Positions 40,117 to 49,131 are shown, counted from the stretch's first letter. The stretch is DNA of 64,000 nt from Streptomyces liliiviolaceus (GCF_018070025.1 NZ_JAGPYQ010000002.1:2046001-2110000); one strand, 5' to 3'. The notes: generated by a model not told the origin, from the letters alone. Program-made: numbers and translations.

Positions 40117-40940
40117 TGGACGACCGCGTGGGCGACCGAACCGATCCGTGAGCCCACGGCCGAGCGGTGCGCCCGCCGGCCGACCACCGTCAGCTGGGCG
40201 CGGGCCGCCGCGGAGAGCAGCACCTCGCCCGCGCTGCCCATCTCGACGTGCTGGACCACCTTCACGTCGGGGAAGCGTTCCAGCCACGGCTGAAGCGCTT
40301 CCGCGAGCGCCTTCTTCTCGTACTGCTCCAGGCCGCCGGCCTCGTCGGCGAGCGCCAGTGAGGCGGGGCTGTAGGTGAAGACGGTGGGCAGCGCCCAGGC
40401 GCGTACGACCCGCAGGTCGGCGCCGCGGGTCGCCGCCGCCTCGAAGGCGAAGCCCAGCGCGGCGGCGCTGTCGTCGGGGCCGCCCTGCTGGCCGACGACG
40501 ATCTCGCGGCCCGCCGCCTCCGACTCGGGCCGGTCGGTGGCGCGTACGAGGACGACGGGGCGCGTCGACTCGGCGATGACCTGCTGGCCGACGGAGCCGA
40601 GCAGGAAGCCGACGATCGCGCCGTGGCCGCGGGAGCCGAGCACCAGCGTCTCGGCCTCGGCGGCGGCGACGAGGAGCGCCTGGACCGGGACGCCGTCGAC
40701 GAGGTCGGTGGTCACCGTCAGCCCGGGGTGGTGTCCGGTGACGTCGCCCGCGGTCCGCGTCAGGGCCTCGCGGACGTCGGCCTCCTGGGCGTCCGCCGTC
40801 CCCTCGTCGCCGTCGGCCTTCGGCCGGGCGTGCACGATGCGCAGCGGAAGGTCGCGGCGTACCGCTTCCCTGGCCGCCCAGTGCACGGCGGCCAGGGATT
40901 CGGCGGTACCGTCTGCTCCCACGGTGATCGGGCGGGTCAT
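40077..40940 (-). CDS. Tandem-domain universal stress protein
   Basis: 287 residues: two Usp domains, ~1-140 and ~148-287. Each ends with the ATP-binding signature: 'LVLGSRGHGAIVGFLLGSVGQQVIAESTRPVVLVR' (complete G-x2-G-x9-G-S/T) and 'TVVGRRAHRSAVGSRIGSVAHAVVHHAPSPVAVVP' (degenerate, with Arg-Arg-Ala-His). It probably binds nucleotide and responds to hypoxia or stationary phase, as in other actinobacteria; this is a family-level statement. Confidence 0.93.
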   Translation of the reverse strand: MTRPITVGADGTAESLAAVHWAAREAVRRDLPLRIVHARPKADGDEGTADAQEADVREALTRTAGDVTGHHPGLTVTTDLVDGVPVQALLVAAAEAETLVLGSRGHGAIVGFLLGSVGQQVIAESTRPVVLVRATDRPESEAAGREIVVGQQGGPDDSAAALGFAFEAAATRGADLRVVRAWALPTVFTYSPASLALADEAGGLEQYEKKALAEALQPWLERFPDVKVVQHVEMGSAGEVLLSAAARAQLTVVGRRAHRSAVGSRIGSVAHAVVHHAPSPVAVVPPA

Positions 40941-41004
40941 GTGATGGCCTCCGTAGCGTCGGTCGAGGTGCCCACGCTACCCAGGGCCGGGCGGAGGGTT
41001 CCCG

Positions 41005-42159
41005 TCAGCCTGCCAGGAGGGCGAGTTCGGTCCCGGCCAGCAGGAACGCGCCGACGCCGAAGTCCGCGGTGGTGTCGTAGGTGACGGGCTGGCTGGACTC
41101 CGGGCGGTCGCCCACGTTCTGGACGTAGCCGAGGAATCCGTCGGGGTGGACGGCGGTGGTGATCAGTCCCTGCCAGGCCCGTGCCGCCACCGGCAGGAAC
41201 GCGGCCCGGTCCACGAGTCGGGAGCGGATCGCGTAGGCCGTGCCGTAGGCGAAGAAGGAGGTGCCGCTCGTCTCGGGTCCCGGCAGATGCGCGGCGTCGG
41301 CGAGGTTGACGTTCCAGAAGCCGTCCGCGCGCTGTACGCGGGCCAGCGCGGTGACCAGTTTCGTCAGGGTCTCCCGGTACTCGCCGGTGTGCCGCTCGCT
41401 GCCCGGCAGGGCCTTGAGGGTCTTGACGTGTCCGCCCGCCACCCAGCCGTTGCCGCGCGACCAGACCACGGGATTGCCGGAGGGGGACAGGATGCCGCCG
41501 GGCAGGAACCGCTTGTCGCGGTACCAGAGGCCGGTGGCGGTGTCGTACAGGCCGGGGCCGCCCTCGGTGCGCTTGGTGTGGCTGTAGAGGGCGTACACCT
41601 TCTCCCAGTACTGGAGGTCCTTGCGCAGGACGCCGATGCGGGCGAACGGCGGCATGGCCATGTGGAGGGCGTCGTCCCACCACCAGTCGTCGCTCTTCGC
41701 CGGCTGGTCCGTGTACACCATGCGGTGCAGGGACTCCTCGATCGCGGCGATCTTCTGCGCCTCCGGCTCGATCTCGTAGAGGTCGAGGTAGGCCTGACCG
41801 GCGTTGTGGTTGTCGGCGTGCCGGGTCGTCACGCCGCTGCGCAGCCCGTACGCGTGCTTCTCGGCCCAGCCGCGGGCGTACGCGAGGTAGCGGGCGCTAC
41901 CGGTCAGCCGGTGCAGGGCGAGCAGGCCGCTGAAGAACGTGGCGTTGGCCCAGCCGTTGTCGCCGGGGTCGGTGTGGGCGCCGATCCAGTGGTCGGCGAC
42001 CCGGCGCAGGTCGCGGATGATCGCGGCTCGGGACGGGAGGGCCGGTGCTAGGTGCGGGGCGGGGGGTGCGGGAGCTTCGGCGGCGGACGCGGACGTGGGG
42101 AGCAGAGCGGCGGAGGCCGAGAGAGCGGCACCGCCGGCCAACAGCTGGCGTCTATCCAT
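41005..42159 (-). CDS. Tat-exported GH105/GH88 unsaturated glucuronyl/rhamnogalacturonyl hydrolase
   Basis: 384 residues from ATG 42159 (GGAGAGGAG upstream); longer starts to 42228 lack a site. Twin-arginine leader 'MDRRQLLAGGAALSASAALLPTSASAA'. Six-hairpin toroid with 'ADNHNAGQAYLDLYE' (catalytic Asp region) and 'DDWWWDDALHMAMPPFARIG', the hallmark of GH105, then 'WSRGNGWVAGG' and 'DGFWNVNLAD'. GH105 enzymes hydrate and release the unsaturated uronic acid made by polysaccharide lyases from rhamnogalacturonan and similar chains. Last gene of the ROK-GH27-GH95-SGNH-GH105 series, with its own upstream dyad. Confidence 0.9.
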   Translation of the reverse strand: MDRRQLLAGGAALSASAALLPTSASAAEAPAPPAPHLAPALPSRAAIIRDLRRVADHWIGAHTDPGDNGWANATFFSGLLALHRLTGSARYLAYARGWAEKHAYGLRSGVTTRHADNHNAGQAYLDLYEIEPEAQKIAAIEESLHRMVYTDQPAKSDDWWWDDALHMAMPPFARIGVLRKDLQYWEKVYALYSHTKRTEGGPGLYDTATGLWYRDKRFLPGGILSPSGNPVVWSRGNGWVAGGHVKTLKALPGSERHTGEYRETLTKLVTALARVQRADGFWNVNLADAAHLPGPETSGTSFFAYGTAYAIRSRLVDRAAFLPVAARAWQGLITTAVHPDGFLGYVQNVGDRPESSQPVTYDTTADFGVGAFLLAGTELALLAG

Positions 42160-42239
42160 GTGAACGACTCCTCTCCATGTGAAACCCATGTGAGGCACAT
42201 CCTGAACTCCCGCCCCAGCGGTGTCCACGGCCCGGACTC

Positions 42240-42268
42240 GACTTGGTCAACTTGGCCTGAACCAAGTC
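42240..42268. promoter_or_regulatory. Compound inverted repeat upstream of GH105
   Basis: GACTTGGT (42240-42247) pairs with ACCAAGTC (42261-42268). Within it ACTTGG (42250-42255) also pairs with CCAAGT (42262-42267) across 6 bp, and ACTTGG occurs twice as a direct repeat. It lies ~80 bp before the GH105 start, between it and the SGNH gene, so GH105 may have its own regulated promoter. Confidence 0.55.
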
Positions 42269-42296
42269 GAGTTCACGGAACCGGCCGTAGTTCACA

Positions 42297-43553
42297 TCAA
42301 GGGACGTCCATCGTGGACGTCCGGTCGCAGCGCAGGCTGTCGAGGTCGACCGAGTCGGCCATCGCCTGCATGCCCTTGTCGTTGGGATGCAGCCGGTCGC
42401 CGCCGTCGAAGACCGGCATGATGCGCTCGTGGTCGTAGGGGCTGCGCAGGATGCGGTCGAAGTCGGTGACGGCGTCGAACTCCCCGCTGCTCCTGATGAA
42501 GTGATTGACCTCCTGCCGTACGGACTCGGCTGCCGTGTCCCACTCGGACCAGCCCTTGAAGGGCGCGACGGTGGCGCCGACGACGCATTTCCCCGCCTGA
42601 TGGGCGCGGGCGATGATCTCGCGGTATCCCGCGATCAGGTCGGCGCCCGTGACGCCGGTGTGCGCCTTGATGTCGTTGACGCCCTCGAAGAGGAACACCG
42701 TACGGACGCCGGGGTGGGACAGGACGTCACGGTCCAGCCGGTTGAGGGCGCTCTGTCCGGCCCCGTCGGCCAACACCTTGTTCCCGGAGATGCCCTCGTT
42801 GGCAACTCCTCTGACCGGACTGTCGGTTGCTCCCAGGCGCCGGGCGAGATAGTCGGGCCAGCGGCGGTTCAGGTCGCCGCTGGACTGCCAGCCGTCCGTG
42901 ATGGAGTCCCCGAGCGCGACGACCGCGCCGACGGCTGCGCTCGTGCGGACGGTGACCGCGTCGAGGTAGAACCAGGAGCCGGTGCGTTCGGTCCAGTTGG
43001 CCGCCCCGTCCTCCCCCGTGTGGTCGCCGGTGGCGGCATACGACGTCTGCATGGCCATGCCGTGGCCGGTCGCGGGGCCGCCCGCCGTCTGCGTGTGCAC
43101 ACTGACGACGAGGTCGGCCGCGGCGGGCAGTCTGCCGGGCAGCGGGTCGCTGTAGGCGGTGGCCCCGGCCGGGACGGTGACGGAGTGCGTGCCGCCGAAG
43201 GTCAGCCGCTTGTTGGTGCCCGGGACCAGCTCGGCGCCCGTCTGCCGGAGACCGGCGTAGGCGCTGTCGAAGGTCAGCGGCCGGTCGCCGAGGGCGTTGG
43301 AGAGCCGGATGCGCAGGTTGTCCCCGGCCACGCTGGTGCGCACGACGAGGCGGTAGCTGCGGTCGGCGACCGCGTCCCCGACCCGGTCCGCGCTCGCACC
43401 CCAGGTGACCACGTCGTGCCGCCCGGCGGGGATGGCCGGGGCGGCGGTCGCGGGGGTGACCTGGACGGCGGCGGCGGTCAGCAGAAGCACCACCGGAGCC
43501 AGGAGACGGCTCACCCGGCCCGCCCGGCCCGCCCGGGAGAGACCGGCGCTCAT
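42297..43553 (-). CDS. Secreted SGNH/GDSL-type esterase
   Basis: 418 residues from ATG 43553, which overlaps the GH95 stop by 4 bp (ATGA). Signal peptide 'VSRLLAPVVLLLTAAAVQVTPATAA'. An N-terminal beta-domain (~40-200) is followed by the SGNH domain: block I 'AVVALGDSITDGW' (catalytic Ser), block II Gly in 'GISGNKV', block III 'FLFEGVNDIK' (Asn) and block V 'DRLHPNDKG' (Asp/His). Related proteins are deacetylases of plant polysaccharides (rhamnogalacturonan acetylesterase-like). Context within the glycan locus supports removal of O-acetyl groups; the substrate is inferred. Confidence 0.92.
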   Translation of the reverse strand: MSAGLSRAGRAGRVSRLLAPVVLLLTAAAVQVTPATAAPAIPAGRHDVVTWGASADRVGDAVADRSYRLVVRTSVAGDNLRIRLSNALGDRPLTFDSAYAGLRQTGAELVPGTNKRLTFGGTHSVTVPAGATAYSDPLPGRLPAAADLVVSVHTQTAGGPATGHGMAMQTSYAATGDHTGEDGAANWTERTGSWFYLDAVTVRTSAAVGAVVALGDSITDGWQSSGDLNRRWPDYLARRLGATDSPVRGVANEGISGNKVLADGAGQSALNRLDRDVLSHPGVRTVFLFEGVNDIKAHTGVTGADLIAGYREIIARAHQAGKCVVGATVAPFKGWSEWDTAAESVRQEVNHFIRSSGEFDAVTDFDRILRSPYDHERIMPVFDGGDRLHPNDKGMQAMADSVDLDSLRCDRTSTMDVP

Positions 43554-45925
43554 CGGGTGAAGTCCCGCAGCGTGACGGAGGCGCCCGGCTTCAGGGTCAC
43601 CCTGCGCGACGAGCGGCCGTACGCGACCGTGGTCGTCCGCCCGCCGACGCTGCGGATGCGTGCCTCGGTCGGTCTGCCGTCGCGCCAGCGCAGGTCGACG
43701 ACGAAGCCGCCCCTGGCGCCGACTCCCGTGACGGAACCGGACTCCGCCCATGCGTCGGGCAGGGCCGGGAGCAGTTCCAGGTGACCTGGACGGGAGTACA
43801 GGAGCATCTCGATCATCGCCGCGGGGGTGCCGAAGTTGGCGTCGATCTGGAAGATGCCGCGGCCCTTCTCGACCTCGTAGATGTCGAAGAGGTTCGGCGC
43901 GGAACCGTTGCCGCCGTCGGTCGAGGGGCGGAGGTTGTTGACGATCAGCTGATAGGCGTTCTCGGCGTTCTTGAGCCGGGCCCAGCACAGGCTGCGCCAG
44001 GCGTTCGCCCAGCCGAAGCTCTCCATGCCGCGCGCGGTCAGCAGGGCCGTCGCGCCCTCGACGATCTCGGCGGGGGTGGAGTCGTCGGGCCGGATGCGGT
44101 CGCCGGGGAAGAGTCCGATGAGCGGGGACAGGTGCCGGTGGGTGGTCTCGCCGAGGTTGTCGGGCGACATCCACTCCTCCAGCCAGCCCGTCTTCTCGCT
44201 CACCTTCGGCAGATACAGCCGCTCCTGGAGGCCGCCGATGGTCGTCGCGTAGGCGGCGTCCTTCTTCAACTCCTTCGCCGCCGTGCGGTAGTTGTCGAAG
44301 AGCGCCCACACCAGTTCCTGGGCGTAGGTGATGCCCTTGGCGTCCTGCGGGCCGTGCTCGGGCGACCAGTCGCTGTCGTCCACGAGCACTTCCTTCGAGG
44401 TGCCGGGGAGTGTCGTGGTGATCAGCCGCGCCTCCCAGAACTCGCAGGCGCTCTTCAGGAGCGGGTAGATCTTCGTCAGATGGGAGCGGGAGCGGGTGAA
44501 CTCGTAGTGCTCCCACAGGCTCGCGCACAGCCAGGCGTTGCCCGCCGGATGCCACCACCAGCCGCTGCCGCCATGGATGTTGGTGGAGAACGCGACGGCC
44601 CAGCCGGCGACCTTCCCGGTGGAGTTGCGGTAGCGGTTGCGCGGGTCGTTGAAGAGGTCGTGGGTGAGCTTCTGCCACGACGGGAACTGGGCGAGACAGT
44701 AGTCGGTGAGCGCGTCGAAGCTCTGCGACAGGCCTGCCCGGTCGGCCATCCAGTAGTTCATCTGGATGTTGATGTCGGTGTGGTAGTCGCCCATCCAGTC
44801 GGGGTCGTTGCCGTCCAGCCACAGCCCCTGGAGGTTCAGCGGCAGACTGCCCCGGGACCCGGAGATCATCAGATAGCGGCCGAACTGAAGGTAGGCGGCC
44901 TCCAGTTCGGGATCGGGCACGTCGTCGCGGGCGCGCGCCCTGATCCGCTCCCAGGTGTCCAGGGAGCGCTGCTCGGCGGACGAGGTGCCGAGCGAGAGGT
45001 CCAGCTGCTCGAACAGTGCCTTGTGGTCGGCCACATGGGTGCGCAGGAGCGTGTCCGCCGAGTGGACCGCCGCGGCGGCGACCTTGGTACGGGCGAGCTT
45101 CTCCGGGTCGAGGGACGGATCGCGGTAGTGGGCGGAGACGTCGGGCGCGTAGTTGGTGCCGCCGCTCACCACCACGGTGAGGTCCTTGCACCCGGTGAAC
45201 TCGATCAGCGCGCCCTTCACCCGGACGCTGCCACCGGTCCCGTACGCCTTCACGGCCGCGCCGTAGCGCAGCCCGTTCGGGAAGGCGGCGCCGAAGGAGG
45301 TGCCCTGGACGGTCTCGTCGTGTGTCCCGTCCAGGGTCACGCTGCCGGTGTAGCGGCCGCCGCCGCTCTGGGTGAAGTGCAGGACGATCGCGTCGTCGGG
45401 ACGGCTGGCGAACACCTGCCGCTCGTAGGTGACTCCGGAGCGGACGTACGACGTGTCGATCACACCCCGGTCGAGGTCCAGGGTGCGGCGGTAGCCGGAG
45501 ACGGCCGACAGGTCGTGGTCCGGGATGTCGACGGTGAGACGGCCCAGCAGGGTGAAGGAGCCGAAGTTGTCGCGGTCGTAGGGAAATTGGCCGTCGGAGT
45601 CGAGGGTGTCGTTGAGGCCGCCGGTCCACATCGTGGCGTCCGTGATGAGCAGTAGCTCACGGCCGGGGTCGTTGCTCGCGAGGGCGCCGAGGCGGCCGTT
45701 GCCGACGGGCAGGCCCTGCTCGATCATCGAGTGCTCGTCGCCGGGCGCCTGCCACCACAGCCGGTTGTGCGAACTCCCCTTCGGGAGCGGCGAGTCGGTG
45801 GGCCGCTGCGGTGCGGCGGTCGCGGTGAAGGCGGGCAGGCCGCCGAGTGCGGTGGCGACGCCGGTCGCGGCGGCGAGGGAGAGGAGTCTTCGTCTGCTGG
45901 GCTCGGCGGGACGGCTCTTGTCCAT
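43550..45925 (-). CDS. Tat-exported GH95 alpha-L-fucosidase (or alpha-L-galactosidase)
   Basis: 791 residues. Leader 'PSRRRLLSLAAATGVATALGGLPAFTATAA' is twin-arginine. An N-terminal beta-sandwich ('LWWQAPGDEHSMIEQGLPVGNGRLGA') leads to an (alpha/alpha)6 barrel. The barrel carries 'GDYHTDINIQMNYWMADRAGL' (the two catalytic Asn), 'DDSDWSPEHGPQ' (general acid Glu) and 'GIFQIDANFGTPAAMIEMLLYS' (Asp), all as in Bifidobacterium AfcA. It cleaves alpha-1,2-L-fucose, or L-galactose in some members, from side chains such as those of xyloglucan or rhamnogalacturonan. It is 39 bp downstream of GH27 and coupled to the SGNH gene. Confidence 0.95.
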   Translation of the reverse strand: MDKSRPAEPSRRRLLSLAAATGVATALGGLPAFTATAAPQRPTDSPLPKGSSHNRLWWQAPGDEHSMIEQGLPVGNGRLGALASNDPGRELLLITDATMWTGGLNDTLDSDGQFPYDRDNFGSFTLLGRLTVDIPDHDLSAVSGYRRTLDLDRGVIDTSYVRSGVTYERQVFASRPDDAIVLHFTQSGGGRYTGSVTLDGTHDETVQGTSFGAAFPNGLRYGAAVKAYGTGGSVRVKGALIEFTGCKDLTVVVSGGTNYAPDVSAHYRDPSLDPEKLARTKVAAAAVHSADTLLRTHVADHKALFEQLDLSLGTSSAEQRSLDTWERIRARARDDVPDPELEAAYLQFGRYLMISGSRGSLPLNLQGLWLDGNDPDWMGDYHTDINIQMNYWMADRAGLSQSFDALTDYCLAQFPSWQKLTHDLFNDPRNRYRNSTGKVAGWAVAFSTNIHGGSGWWWHPAGNAWLCASLWEHYEFTRSRSHLTKIYPLLKSACEFWEARLITTTLPGTSKEVLVDDSDWSPEHGPQDAKGITYAQELVWALFDNYRTAAKELKKDAAYATTIGGLQERLYLPKVSEKTGWLEEWMSPDNLGETTHRHLSPLIGLFPGDRIRPDDSTPAEIVEGATALLTARGMESFGWANAWRSLCWARLKNAENAYQLIVNNLRPSTDGGNGSAPNLFDIYEVEKGRGIFQIDANFGTPAAMIEMLLYSRPGHLELLPALPDAWAESGSVTGVGARGGFVVDLRWRDGRPTEARIRSVGGRTTTVAYGRSSRRVTLKPGASVTLRDFTR

Positions 45926-45964
45926 GGTGCGGCTCCAGGGGAAGAGAGGTGGGGAGTACGGCGA

Positions 45965-47794
45965 TCAGGACGACTTCGGTACGTCGATGCGGTCGATGTC
46001 CGGGGCGTAGCCGGAGCCGCTGTCGAAGGTGATGGTGTTGGCGCCCGCCTTGAGCTGGACGGGCACGCTGACGGTGTCGGCGGTCCCCCAGTCGCCGGTG
46101 GAGGGGAACTTGTGACTCGTCGAGCCGTTGCCGTTCGCGGAGACCTCGACCGAGCGGGGGTCACCGCTGACGTAGGCGACCTTCACCTGGTACGTGCCGG
46201 CCTTGGCGACGACGACGTCGTTGAAGCGGAGCGAGCCGCCGACGTAGAGGTTGCCGACCTTCTTGCCGCCCGAGCAGGCGGAGCAGTCGGCCAACGAGGC
46301 GTTTCCGCCGAGGGTGTTGGCGGCGGCCTCGGCCTCGAAACCGGTCGTGGTGAGCGCGGTGCCGCGCGGGGTCACGGTGAACAGCCGGGAGCCGTGCGCG
46401 GGCAGCGCCTGGGTCACCTTGTCCTTGTAGGTGCCGAGGTTCTCGCGGTTCCACAGGTCCCGTACGGCGGCCTTGCCGGTGAAGCCGAGGGCGGCCCAGT
46501 CGGCGGAGACGGCGGCGGGCCTGTCGGCGAGGTTGAACAGGGCCACGGTGTAGCTGCCGTCGGTGTTCTTCGCGGCCCACACCTGCTGCGGGTCGGACGG
46601 GGTGATCGGCCGGGCGGGCGGCATGCTGCCCTGGTTGAGGGCGATGACCTCGCGGTTGGTCAGCAGCGACACCCCGTAGGAGTCCAGCTTGGTCAGGTCG
46701 TCACCGGTGTAGAGCGGGGACTTGGCGATGGCCCACAGGGTCGCGTAGCTCTGGCGCTCCGCCTTGGTGAGGCCGTCCATCTCACCGTTGCCGACGTCCA
46801 GGGAGTCCAGGTCGTTCCAGCCGCCGGGGCCCGCGTGGCGGGTCCAGCCGGGGAGGTCGTCCCAGCGGTCGTCGACCGAGTTCTCCCAGCTGACGAGGGT
46901 GTTGCAGTAGCACTCGACGTCGGTGTCGATGCGCCAGCCGTCGGAGTACTTCTTCCAGTCGGCGATCCTGCCTATGTCCAGCGACCAGGAGACCTCAAGG
47001 TGGATGGGGCGGCCGGTGGCGGCGATGGCCTTGTTCCAGGCGGCGACGTCGGCAACGTTGTCGTACTGGTCGCCGTTCTTGCCGGAACCCGGCCCGACGC
47101 CGTCCAGTTTCAGGAAGTCGTAGCCCCAGTCGGCGAAGAGCCGCGCCTGCGAGTCGACGTACTTCTGTGCGCAGGGATCGGAGAAGTCGAGCTTGTAGGC
47201 GCTGTCCCAGCCGTTGGTGGTGCGCAGGTCGCCGTACACGACGTCGGCGGTCGTGCAGTCACCGGCGTTCCAGATCGGCACCTCGCCCTCGCCGTACGCC
47301 TCCTTCTGCAGACCGACGGGCAGGTAGATGCCCGCCTTGAGCCCCTTGCCGTGGATGTGGTCGGCGACGGGCTTCATCCCGCGCGGGAAGCGTCCCGGGT
47401 CCGCCTTCTGGCGGCCGTATCCGTCGAAGCCCGGCTTCCAGGCCTGGTCCATCCACCAGCCGGCGTCGAGGTTGACGTACTCGTAGCCGAACGGCTTGAG
47501 CTTGGCCGCCAGCGCGTCCGCCTGCTTGAGGACGTTCTTCTCGGTGAGGTAGCTGTAGTCGCCGTCGGGGTTGAGCCCCGGGTACTTCGAGGACTGCATG
47601 CTCCAACTCGACCAGCCCATGTACGGCTTGGCCGCGAGGGCCGACGTGGAGGCGGCCGGGGTGACGGTAGGGGTCGGCGTGGCCGCCCGCGCCGACGGGA
47701 GGGCGGCGGCCGTCGCGGCGGTCAGCGCCAGGACGAGGAGGGCTCTGAGGGAACGGCGGGCGGGGACCGTGGGGGCGTACGAGGATGACCGCAT
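45965..47794 (-). CDS. Secreted GH27 alpha-galactosidase with C-terminal CBM35-like module
   Basis: 609 residues from ATG 47794 (AGGAGG 8 bp upstream). Signal peptide ends near 'ALPSARAATP'. The barrel starts 'AAKPYMGWSSWSMQ' and 'FGYEYVNLDAGWW'. The nucleophile is Asp231 in 'YDFLKLDGVG', and the acid/base is likely Asp292 in 'GWRIDTDVEC'. An antiparallel beta domain (~385-470) is followed by a CBM35-like module ('TGFEAEAAANTLGGNA...GGKKVGNLYVGGSLRFNDVVVAKAGTYQVKVAY'). It releases terminal alpha-galactose (or beta-L-arabinopyranose in some members) outside the cell. First hydrolase after the ROK regulator. Confidence 0.95.
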   Translation of the reverse strand: MRSSSYAPTVPARRSLRALLVLALTAATAAALPSARAATPTPTVTPAASTSALAAKPYMGWSSWSMQSSKYPGLNPDGDYSYLTEKNVLKQADALAAKLKPFGYEYVNLDAGWWMDQAWKPGFDGYGRQKADPGRFPRGMKPVADHIHGKGLKAGIYLPVGLQKEAYGEGEVPIWNAGDCTTADVVYGDLRTTNGWDSAYKLDFSDPCAQKYVDSQARLFADWGYDFLKLDGVGPGSGKNGDQYDNVADVAAWNKAIAATGRPIHLEVSWSLDIGRIADWKKYSDGWRIDTDVECYCNTLVSWENSVDDRWDDLPGWTRHAGPGGWNDLDSLDVGNGEMDGLTKAERQSYATLWAIAKSPLYTGDDLTKLDSYGVSLLTNREVIALNQGSMPPARPITPSDPQQVWAAKNTDGSYTVALFNLADRPAAVSADWAALGFTGKAAVRDLWNRENLGTYKDKVTQALPAHGSRLFTVTPRGTALTTTGFEAEAAANTLGGNASLADCSACSGGKKVGNLYVGGSLRFNDVVVAKAGTYQVKVAYVSGDPRSVEVSANGNGSTSHKFPSTGDWGTADTVSVPVQLKAGANTITFDSGSGYAPDIDRIDVPKSS

Positions 47795-47903
47795 GGGTCG
47801 GAACCTCCTGTGAGGGGTCGGGCTGTGCGGGGGTGTGGTGCCGCGGCTCGGCGACCGCGTCGGGGTGTACGGCGTGTGCGGCTGTGCCGTGGGAGGCGGT
47901 GGC

Positions 47904-49088
47904 TCACCCCGTGCCGTGGGGCGGGCCGCCGATGAAGGACTGGATCGCGGTGGCCGCCGCGCCGCGGGCCCACTCGTCGAAGGGCAACGGCCGGGTCAGC
48001 AGGTCGCAGCGGGCGGCGGTACCGAAGGCGGACGCGGCGAAGGCGTCGCGGATCTGCCCGGCGAACAGGTCGTACGCCGCCAGGCCCTCACCGGAGATGA
48101 TCACGCGTTCGGGTCCCATGAGGTTGGCGACGGTCGCGATGGCCCGGCCGATCGCGTCCCCGGCCCGTGCGTAGACCTCTCGTGCGCCGGGGTCGCCCCG
48201 GCGGGCCAGTTCGACGGCCTGCGCCGCGTCGGCCACCGGTCGACCGGTCGCCTCGCGGACCGCGGTGACGATCGCGGGGTCGGCGGCGATCGCCTCCGCG
48301 CAGCCCCGGTTCCCGCAGTGGCAGAGCGGGCCGGTGGGGTCGATGACCACGTGCCCGATCTCCCCGGCGACACCGTGCGCGCCCGAGACGACCTTGCCGT
48401 GCACCACCAGGCCGCAGCCGATGCCCGCTCCCACCGTGACCACGGCGAAGTCGGACAGGCCGACGCCCGCGCCGAACCACTGCTCGGCGACGGTCAGGGC
48501 CCGCACGTCGTTGTCGACGGTGACCGGCAGTCCGGTCGTCATCTCCACCAGCTCGGCGAGCGGCAGGTCGTGCCAGTCGAGGAAGGGCGACAGACGCACC
48601 TCGCCCGCGGCCCGGTCCACGTCGCCGGAGACGGCGACACCGATCCCCTGCACCTGGACGCCGAACCCGTCGGCCTCCGCGAGGAGTTCCTGGACGAGGT
48701 CGGCGACGGCGGTCAGCACGGGCTGCGGTTCACGGGCCCGCAGAGGCACATGACGGGCGACCCGGATCCGGCAGCACAGGTCCGTCAGTACGGCGATGAT
48801 CTCGTCGCCGGTCACCTTGACACCGATGAACAGGGCCCGGCCGCCGTCCACGCGCACGGAGTTGGCGGGCCGTCCCAGCGCGGGCCGCGCCTCGTCCCCG
48901 GCCTCCTCCACCAGGTATCCGGCCTCGATCAGAGGCCGGACCGCCTTGGTGACGGCGGCGGCCGACAGCCCCGCCCGCCCGGCCATGTCGGAGCGGGTGA
49001 GCGGGCCGTGGGACAGCACGGTGGTGAAGATCTGGGCAGCGGCCGGCGTGTGGGCCGGGAACGCCTCGGTGCGAGGAGTCGAGCGCAT
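47904..49088 (-). CDS. ROK-family repressor of the glycan locus
   Basis: 394 residues. N-terminal winged HTH at ~15-75 ('IFTTVLSHGPLTRSDMAGRAGLSAAAVTKAVRPLIEAGYLVE'). The ROK sugar-kinase-like domain carries 'VDNDVRALTVAEQWFGAG', 'AVVTVGAGIGCGLVVHG', 'GEIGHVVIDPTG' and the zinc motif 'CHCGNRGCAE'. Such proteins (NagC/XylR type) release DNA when a sugar or sugar phosphate binds. It is 109 bp upstream of the GH27 gene on the same strand. The ATG lies 6 bp after a -10 element, so the message is probably leaderless (see 49095-49131). Confidence 0.95.
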   Translation of the reverse strand: MRSTPRTEAFPAHTPAAAQIFTTVLSHGPLTRSDMAGRAGLSAAAVTKAVRPLIEAGYLVEEAGDEARPALGRPANSVRVDGGRALFIGVKVTGDEIIAVLTDLCCRIRVARHVPLRAREPQPVLTAVADLVQELLAEADGFGVQVQGIGVAVSGDVDRAAGEVRLSPFLDWHDLPLAELVEMTTGLPVTVDNDVRALTVAEQWFGAGVGLSDFAVVTVGAGIGCGLVVHGKVVSGAHGVAGEIGHVVIDPTGPLCHCGNRGCAEAIAADPAIVTAVREATGRPVADAAQAVELARRGDPGAREVYARAGDAIGRAIATVANLMGPERVIISGEGLAAYDLFAGQIRDAFAASAFGTAARCDLLTRPLPFDEWARGAAATAIQSFIGGPPHGTG

Positions 49089-49094
49089 GCCCGG

Positions 49095-49131
49095 AACCTA
49101 GGTCGATTCTTTTCCATCGTCAATGAAAGAA
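49095..49131 (-). promoter_or_regulatory. Leaderless promoter and overlapping dyad of the ROK gene
   Basis: On the minus strand, TTGACG (49123-49118), 17-bp spacer and TAGGTT (49100-49095), with the ATG beginning at 49088, so transcription should start at or next to the start codon. An imperfect AT-rich dyad with arms TTCTTT (49107-49112) and AAAGAA (49126-49131) covers the -35 region, as in NagC-type operators. Confidence 0.7.

Noticed and set aside
43554..45629. Upstream two-thirds of the long frame that ends with the SGNH esterase
   Set aside because: This part is out of frame with the GH95 gene and only Arg/Pro-rich. The true SGNH start is ATG 43553, coupled to the GH95 stop.
45731..47788. 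685-codon plus-strand frame opposite GH27
   Set aside because: Val/Gly/Asp repeats typical of antisense translation; the minus strand encodes a full GH27.
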